The notes below the pieces were generated by a model that saw nothing but the letters and a program-made list of their open reading frames with translations, was not told where the DNA came from and did not search any database. The position numbers and the translations under genes were made by a program. Source: Guadua angustifolia (lineage: Eukaryota > Streptophyta > Magnoliopsida > Poales > Poaceae). From it: a stretch of 64,000 nt of DNA. The stretch spans positions 13,837,791-13,901,790 of the forward strand of contig CM070520.1 in the NCBI GenBank assembly GCA_036346375.1. The letters run 5' to 3'. This document shows, piece by piece, positions 57,833-64,000 of the stretch (position 1 is the stretch's first letter; each line of letters opens with the position of its first letter).

Positions 57833-60800
57833 CATACGACTGTAGGAAAAGCCTTAGTTAGCATGGTCGATAGTTATGGACAAAGCTTTCTCTTAAAAGA
57901 ATATTTTCGGGTATAAAAGCTTATTTGTGAAAATGTAGAATGCTATTCTCATCTCTTCTATAGGTTTTCCTTCTTATCCTACTTTTCAAAAGGATTTTGA
58001 ACTCATCTCAAACTTCAAAGGTCGGTTTCCGGAAAAGTGACACCATAAGACTTTGTTCTACTTCGCATGACATTCAACTTGATTGAAACCAAGTTTTGAA
58101 CTTATATAACCTGAAGTTTTGAACTCTAAAATTTGCTAGGACCAGCGTGAAGCTCTTAACCTCACCTTGTTCTGAACCATCTCCTTGGAGATGAGAATTT
58201 TCAAAAACCTTACCTTGATTCAACAACTAGATAGGCCGCAAGTAGGTGTAAGGTTAAGGAAATGTAGGCTTTTGTTTGTCCAACTTAGAGACATAGAAAA
58301 CTTACACTAAAATTTTGGAAAGGGTCACCTCTGGGTAGAGACTAAGCCCATAGGATTTCGTGAAATTCCGACTTAAGTAACAGAGGCTAGAACCTTAAAA
58401 GGCGGGTAGTACGCGCAGAATGACTAATCTGGACAACCTCACTTCTTCAATTTTTTAGGGAAATTTATCAGTGTAAAAATTTCTAAAATTTTACCATGGG
58501 TGCATAGCTATTCCAGAAAGCTACCCAAAAATTTTCGCAATTTTATCAGCTATTTAGCAGCACCTAAAAATTACACAAACCAGCTGGACAGAACCTTTAG
58601 CATCACAGTTTTCTGTTTTAGCACCTCTCCCTAGCTATCTTTGATTATTCTGTTGCCGGGCTCAAGCTGTAACAAATGCTATCCCATCAAGATGGTGTCT
58701 GTGCAACTTGAGTCCAAAAAAAAAACTCAAAGTTTCCTATAATATGTTTAAAAAGAAAATGTATGCTATGCATGTTAACTCTTCCTACTTCTATTTCAAA
58801 TCAAAATTTTCTTTTGTATTTTGATTTGCTATCTCTATTATCTTTTCCACCTATGATTCCAAATTCTGTAACTTTTTTTCAGAATTTGCTCATAACACGA
58901 ATGACCAATTTGAATCAAACACCTTTGACCTCCATGTTGTGTTTGTAATGCATCTTCAACGTGATCTCATCAACAACCGTATAGCTGTCCAAATTTGTCA
59001 TCGTACTTATATACTCTCCCTGAGATGAATTTTCTGCCTTTCTCTCAATCACTCTAGTTCTTATGCATCTTACCTTCCATCTTAATCACTCCGACATATC
59101 ACACACCTTTCCTTAAGATAAATCATTATCATCGCGTAAATCATTGCGAATCAGTGATATCCTCCCATCTACATCTACTCCCATAAAAGAATGTGAATCT
59201 CTCTGGTGTACCCTAATTATCAAGTGCATCTCATTGCATGGCAAATATCATCAATGTATCATGAATAATGCCCTTCATTCTTCTCATATCATTTTAACTA
59301 TGATCCTTAATCTTGGTCCTCTTCTTTCGACCTATGCAAGTGTGACCTCCTGATGAGGACATCACTTCCATGGATACAGCCACATCTACAAATCAATTTG
59401 AAACCACTGCTATTATACAAGGACCGGTTATTCGAGCTCGCGCACGACAGTTTAGTTATCAGGTGAATGCGTTTCAAAGCCTTCCCATTAGTGATAATAT
59501 GAATGGAATGCTATTTAATTCTTGTGATGATCTTATTGTCCTTAGGAACCAAGGAGAACAACCTCCAAATGCCAAGCATAAAGCACAATCATCATATGCG
59601 CAAGTTGGACTTGGAATCAGTAAATTCGCGGGTTCGGCCTCCGCAATAGCATCAACTTCAAACGACCATAACTTTTGTTCTAGAAGGCTTCTGGAGGTCT
59701 ATGAGTACAAGAACGAAAGCCCTAGTCGTCCTCTTTCAAACGGATCTGAGATCACCTCAAAATTCCCTTTGAGTCAGCGGGAAAACGCAAAACAATCTGG
59801 AACACTTTTTTCAGTCCGAGTTCGAGTCCAATTCGAACTCAGAAACAGCACTGACTTTAAAGTGCCATAACTTTTGATTCCGGAGGATTCTGGAGGCCCA
59901 TGAGTACACGTTTGAAAGATCTCGGAGTCTACTTTCCAAAGGATCCGGCCCCACCTCAAAATTCCTTCAGATGCGTCCGGAAACTGCCTAAAACCACACA
60001 TTGCTTTTCCAGTCCGAGTCAAACTCGTGTCAAAGAAGACTTGGTGTTTTGGATTTGAGTTGTATTAGATTTCCTTTACTATGGAAGGCCCCCTCCTGCT
60101 CCTCTAGTATAAATAACCACCCAAACCCTCATCTAGAACTTGGGTTTTGTTTATTTGATAGTTTAGCCATTGCTACTATTTTGAGTCTTCGGGCGTGCTC
60201 AACACCGCCTAAAAGCTCCTTGTTTGGAACCCCACCTTATCAATCTTTCATTCATATTCGCAATTTCAGATTGCTTTACCATTGTTCTTGCTTGTTCTTC
60301 GGTTGCATGCAGGAATCGAACCTCGTGTTCAGGTTGATCGTGCTAACGGCAAGATCAATAACCCTCTGGAGTTGGTTTAGCGATTGCTAAGGCGCATCGT
60401 CGTCGTACGTTGTAGTCGGATCGTCAAAGTCAATTCCTCCAAATCGAAGTCATCTCTCTCATCGAAAGATCGGGACACCAAAGTACTATCACCTCCTATC
60501 TATCATTATATCATTGATCTACTAACAATCATTAATCGATCTTTATGTCTATGAGTCCTCAAGTCTGTATCTATGTCTATGAATCATCAAATCGATCATT
60601 ATGTCCATGAAACGTCAGATGGACAAATATCGATCTATCAAATTGTCTGTGTGAGATCTAACTAAATCATGTTTCTACTAATCTTCTAAAATAAAGATCT
60701 CAATGATTATTCCTTATGTCAAATCTACTCGGTATTGATCAGAATCCCGAACTTGAGAACTATCTATCTCTGAGTAACTCAGGTACTTACTAACAATGTC

Positions 60801-61990
60801 TATGAAATCAAGTGTTATCTCTCAATCTCCCTCCAAGCATGCTAACTTATCATTGATGCCATCATTATCTCAAGATAATCATGATCTATAATAGCTGTAA
60901 CCAAGTCCTTACAAATCTCCTCGAAAATCCTTTTCAGATCTTCTCGATCTAACAAATCCTTGGAAGTATAATTGATTAGCCTGCTTGGTTCTTTTCTCCT
61001 TTTGGGTCATTCGTAATCCTTGATGCTCTATGTACTCCTCATGAAGTACCTATGCATTAAAACTAAACCTTATCTATTTTCCAAAATCTTTATTTGCCTT
61101 TTTGATAAGAAAAATCACTGCACATTAGTTGCGGAAATAAGGGAAAAGAAAGCGACAATGATGGTAATAACTAGTAGTAGTTGCATGTCAATTACAAAAG
61201 GGTAGTTGTTGTCTCGACTTCGCGCGAACTAGCTACGAGTGACGCCTTAAGGACAAAGAGAGGGTCCCCATTTTGTGTCCGCATTAGAGGTAGCCTTGTT
61301 AGGCCAAATACGTCCCTAGTCCCTATGTGTTGGTTGAATATGTGATCCTTTGTACCTTGGAGTTTTATTGTAAGATCTTCTGTAGTGCTCCTCGGGTTAC
61401 TCTCGTAAATACTAAACCCTTCGGTTGAAAATTTACGACGTGCCAACCCTACTTAATAAGAAACCTTAAGTAATAGAATTTTAAGGAACGAAACGTCGCC
61501 TTATAAACTATCTGACAATCACCTAATCCAAGTAAAGACCAATCTCAAATTAATACCCTAATAAACGGAATGTTGCCTAGCTGTAACCTGGATGTAAAAA
61601 TAAAAATAAAAATAAAAAGATTGTCAGTCTCCTCAAATTGACCTACACAAATTAGCCGTTGTATTTGAATACCCTCCTCGATGTCGACAATTGGTCCTTC
61701 CCAGAAAAACTATAGTTACTATACATCCTTTCTTCGAACATATTCCATACCTCTCCTTGAACAAGCTTATCTATGTTAGCAGACCTTAACCAATAAAAAG
61801 ATATATGTAGAATGCGTTAATGTCCTTCACTTGGTTACTTGAAACCTAAATAAGAATCTTCCACATTCTTGGGACATCAACTCAGAAAAACAACAAAAAG
61901 GTTTAATAAAACAACTGAACTAAAGACAATGCAACAAGAAAATAACTAAATCATCGCCGAGGAAACAATCCATAAGCCCATCTAGTCCCT
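57833..61990 (+). mobile_element. Internal region of the long-LTR gypsy element, no gag or RT
   Basis: 4.2 kb between primer site and polypurine tract with no gag, protease, RT or integrase motif on either strand. 57,833-59,340 is AT-rich non-coding; 59,370-60,480 is a fragment of a different gypsy element; 60,480-61,990 is non-coding, with three imperfect TATGTCTATGAATCATCAA units at 60,540-60,625 and (AAAAAT)n at 61,596-61,618. Either a non-autonomous element or an autonomous one whose coding part was replaced. Confidence 0.55.
59370..60480 (+). mobile_element. Fragment of another gypsy element: 3' ORF end plus LTR
   Basis: The frame from 59,370 carries IIQGPVIRARARQFSYQVNA and DLIVLRNQGEQ, the (G)P(I/V)TRARARQL-type block found at the pol 3' end of several grass gypsy families. 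It then passes into LTR-like DNA with TATAAATA at 60,109-60,116 and GCAGGAATCGAACC at about 60,309. The 166-codon frame continues by chance into the LTR. The left and right ends of the fragment are not resolved. Confidence 0.45.
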
Positions 61991-62035
61991 GCAAATCTCG
62001 AGGACGAGATTTTTGTAAGGGGGGTAGGTCTGTAA
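61991..62035 (+). other. Last pol codons, polypurine tract and stop supplied by the LTR
   Basis: The frame reads ANLEDEIFVRGVGL and then TAA, where the stop lies in the TGTAAC start of the LTR (TAA 62,033-62,035). AAGGGGGGTAGG (62,017-62,028) is the polypurine tract. The final codons of a gypsy pol thus persist although the rest of pol is absent. Confidence 0.5.
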
Positions 62036-64000
62036 CATCCCAAAATTTTAAAAATAGTAAAAATGAAAATTTAGAATTTTAAAAATGGAATTGAGTAAGC
62101 ATTTCAACTAAAACCAAGATTTTCATTTTAAATATTATCTTCTTCTTCATTTTCTAGTTTGTCAACCAAAATAATAGAACAAGTTGCTACATTAAAACTT
62201 TTGGGTCCAAAATAAACAAACTAAGAAAGTGAGTTGAGAAAGTAATCTTACTTTGAATTCCCATCTTTTCTAAAACTTTTTCAACCTTAATAATCATTTT
62301 CGAATTTGGGTTAAAAGGAAAAATCAATAAATGAAACTTAGTAAAAGAGTAAAAGTAAGATGGTAAAAGATAAAAGTAAAAAGCCGGAAAAAAATAATAT
62401 TAATTCATTAAAAAGTCCCCATCACATCTTTTCGGCTGTCCAAAGGTTTTAATGAGCTAGGTAAAGAAGTAAATAATAAAGTAACATGTTTCAACTTCAA
62501 AATAGTGACATGACAGAATTCTTCAAAAATAATAAGAGCTTATATCTCACTGAGAATTTTATCATGTCTTCCTCATAACATACTTAACTCATGGTAAAAA
62601 TATCAAAAACTAATAATTACTATTATTGCTGTTAAAAATTCAAAAACAGATATCACTTAAATCCAAAATCAGTAATGTCGAATTTTTATTAAATAATGGA
62701 GTAAATTTTGAGCTGAAAATTTTACAGAAACATCAAATCCATTTGAAAAACAATGTTTCAGAAATAATAGACTTTATTTACTCTTAAAGAAAAATCAAAA
62801 ACAGAAACAAGGATTTGGGCGATCGGTCTTTTAATTGCCAAATCCAACACCTTAATGAAACTCAAAGAAAATTCAAACAACATGCTATAGAAAATAATTT
62901 TGTAAAATACTAGAGACAAAAAGATGAATAAAAATCAATTTTGCAGAATTTTGGCACACCATTTGCAGAGCTTAAAAATTCAAAAACAGATTGAAAACCA
63001 GTCTAGTTGAAGAATTACTGTTCTTAAATGACAGCAGATATTGAGATGAAACCAAAGAAAATGGAAAGTAGAACTTTTGGACTACTTGCTCAAAAATTTG
63101 CAGAATTTTTCAACCATTCTAGTATCCCTTGCCAAGTCTGCCCATCTAACATGTCATCTCGCACTTGATTTCGCCAGCTGACTCCTCATTATTGTTTCAC
63201 TCGATGGAATCTGTAGCTATGCCTTTGGCGAAGGCCCCACATGTGCAGGCCCACTGGCCAGCCCTCCTTCCTTCTCTCCTTCCTTTCTCCCTCTCCGGCT
63301 CCTGCCCCGAGTCTTTGCCTCGGAACTCCTCTTCTCTACCGAGATCTTGCCACAGGCGTCTCTTTTTTTCTTCTGACTTCTTTGCCCGGCCGGGAGGAAT
63401 CGCCACGCTGCTGCTCCGAACCTACTTTGTCTTGTCGCCTCCAAGCATAGCCGTCTCCGCCTCCAGCTGCATTTAAGCCATCGACCTCCTCTCTGCCCTT
63501 TTTGCTCATTCTTTGCTTGCTCCTTGCCTTGAAGCCATCCGGCAGAGCAAGCAACAGCCGAGTGGATCGAGCAAGCCCTCGGTGAGCTCCTTGCATCTCC
63601 TTCTTGCACACAACAGTTGCTCCATCTCTTGAGATGCTTTGCAATGCTTGCAGCCAAGCCAAAGCCGACTCTCTTCTCCTTGCCGGTGAGCCGCTCTTCA
63701 ACCATAGCGCAAGGTGAGCTCATTGCTTTAGCTCTTGCCCGAGCAAACCATGGTGGCTTAAACCCGGCGTGTTCCTCTCTGCATGCAGCTCCGGTCACCA
63801 TTATCATTGCTGCCACTCCGGTGACTGCGCCGTCTCAGGACCTCCCCGAGCCACTCATCTCCTGCGAGTTGCCTTCTCCAAGTTCTGCTCCAAGCCCGGC
63901 CAGTAACGTCGCCATTGTTCTTGCTTGAAGCTCTAAGGTCCGTGAGGGTAGAGGCTTAAGTAAATTGGCAAGCAACATTAACACAAGAAAGAATAAGGCG
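62031..64000 (+). repeat. 3' LTR (#3) of the long-LTR gypsy element, runs off the right edge
   Basis: Starts TGTAACATCCCAAAA; the first 614 bp is nearly identical to 52,856-53,466. After 62,645 it contains the middle segment missing from the 5' LTR: AT-rich to 63,150, then CT-rich, GC-richer DNA (63,160-63,930) where long frames occur on both strands and none is credible as a gene. The end of the LTR and the target duplication lie outside the window. Confidence 0.65.

Noticed and set aside
57500..57916. 138-codon ORF with a Cys/His cluster (CMRCDYVAHIC) resembling a zinc knuckle
   Set aside because: It spans the end of the 5' LTR and the primer site; spacing does not match CX2CX4HX4C and the position inside an LTR makes a gag unlikely.
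63165..63928. Several 60-199-codon ORFs on both strands near the right edge
   Set aside because: Overlapping frames on both strands in a CT-rich, GC-richer LTR middle; no family resemblance.

Overview
The window is plant nuclear DNA, almost certainly from a grass (Poaceae). The reasons are very GC-rich first exons beside AT-rich intergenic DNA, an ELF4-like protein of the cereal type, an intronless grass-style CDK-like kinase, and a repeat fraction of Stowaway-like and foldback MITEs, TRIM elements, a Tat-lineage Ty3/gypsy element and other LTR elements with long, tRNA-Met-type-primed LTRs. There is no operon structure, rRNA, CRISPR or bacterial coding. I cannot name the species.

Host genes lie in the left third. 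(1) At 1-405, minus strand, is the N-terminal DWNN (ubiquitin-like) domain of an RBBP6/PQT3-type protein, split by a short intron and running off the left edge. It carries two 1-base frameshifts and no visible ATG. (2) At about 2.5-4.9 kb, plus strand, is a weakly supported spliced transcription unit of unknown function. (3) At 14,392-14,745, minus strand, is an intact ELF4-like clock gene, with 5'UTR exons and two candidate promoters extending to about 16.6 kb. (4) At 19,249-20,314, plus strand, is a single-exon CDK-like kinase broken by two 1-base losses. Between them are small dispersed elements: two SINE-like copies with target-site duplications, foldback MITEs, a TRIM, an inverted pair of T/A-rich degenerate repeats and a 1.6-kb retroposon with an 18-bp target-site duplication.

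From about 25 kb onward the window is nested transposons. A complete but inactivated Ty3/gypsy element (25,877-39,129) has about 1.05-kb LTRs, an ACCCT target-site duplication, gag, protease, RT, two RNase H domains, integrase, a possible antisense ORF and a 78-bp tandem array before its 3' LTR. It sits inside an unclassified element and has itself been invaded by a GC-rich hAT-like insertion. Next come a hAT-like copy, a 100-N gap, a LINE ORF1-like zinc-knuckle remnant, a tandem array of TRIM units facing an inverted copy, and a Ty1/copia element (47.1-50.5 kb) cut off after its RT. The cut is made by a gypsy LTR (50,468), which is itself interrupted by a second gypsy element. That second element has a 5' LTR at 52,856-57,814, a tRNA-Met-type primer site, an internal region without gag or RT, a polypurine tract, and a 3' LTR starting at 62,031 that leaves the window.

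A window-wide theme is single-base deletions at homopolymers in otherwise well-conserved coding and LTR sequence. This raises the question of consensus error versus real decay. No clear new functional system was found. The most interesting items are the 78-bp tandem array inside the retrotransposon 3' region, the TRIM tandem/inverted array, the SINE-like pair with fixed 5' ends, the internally deleted very long LTR, and the invaded-invader nesting order.
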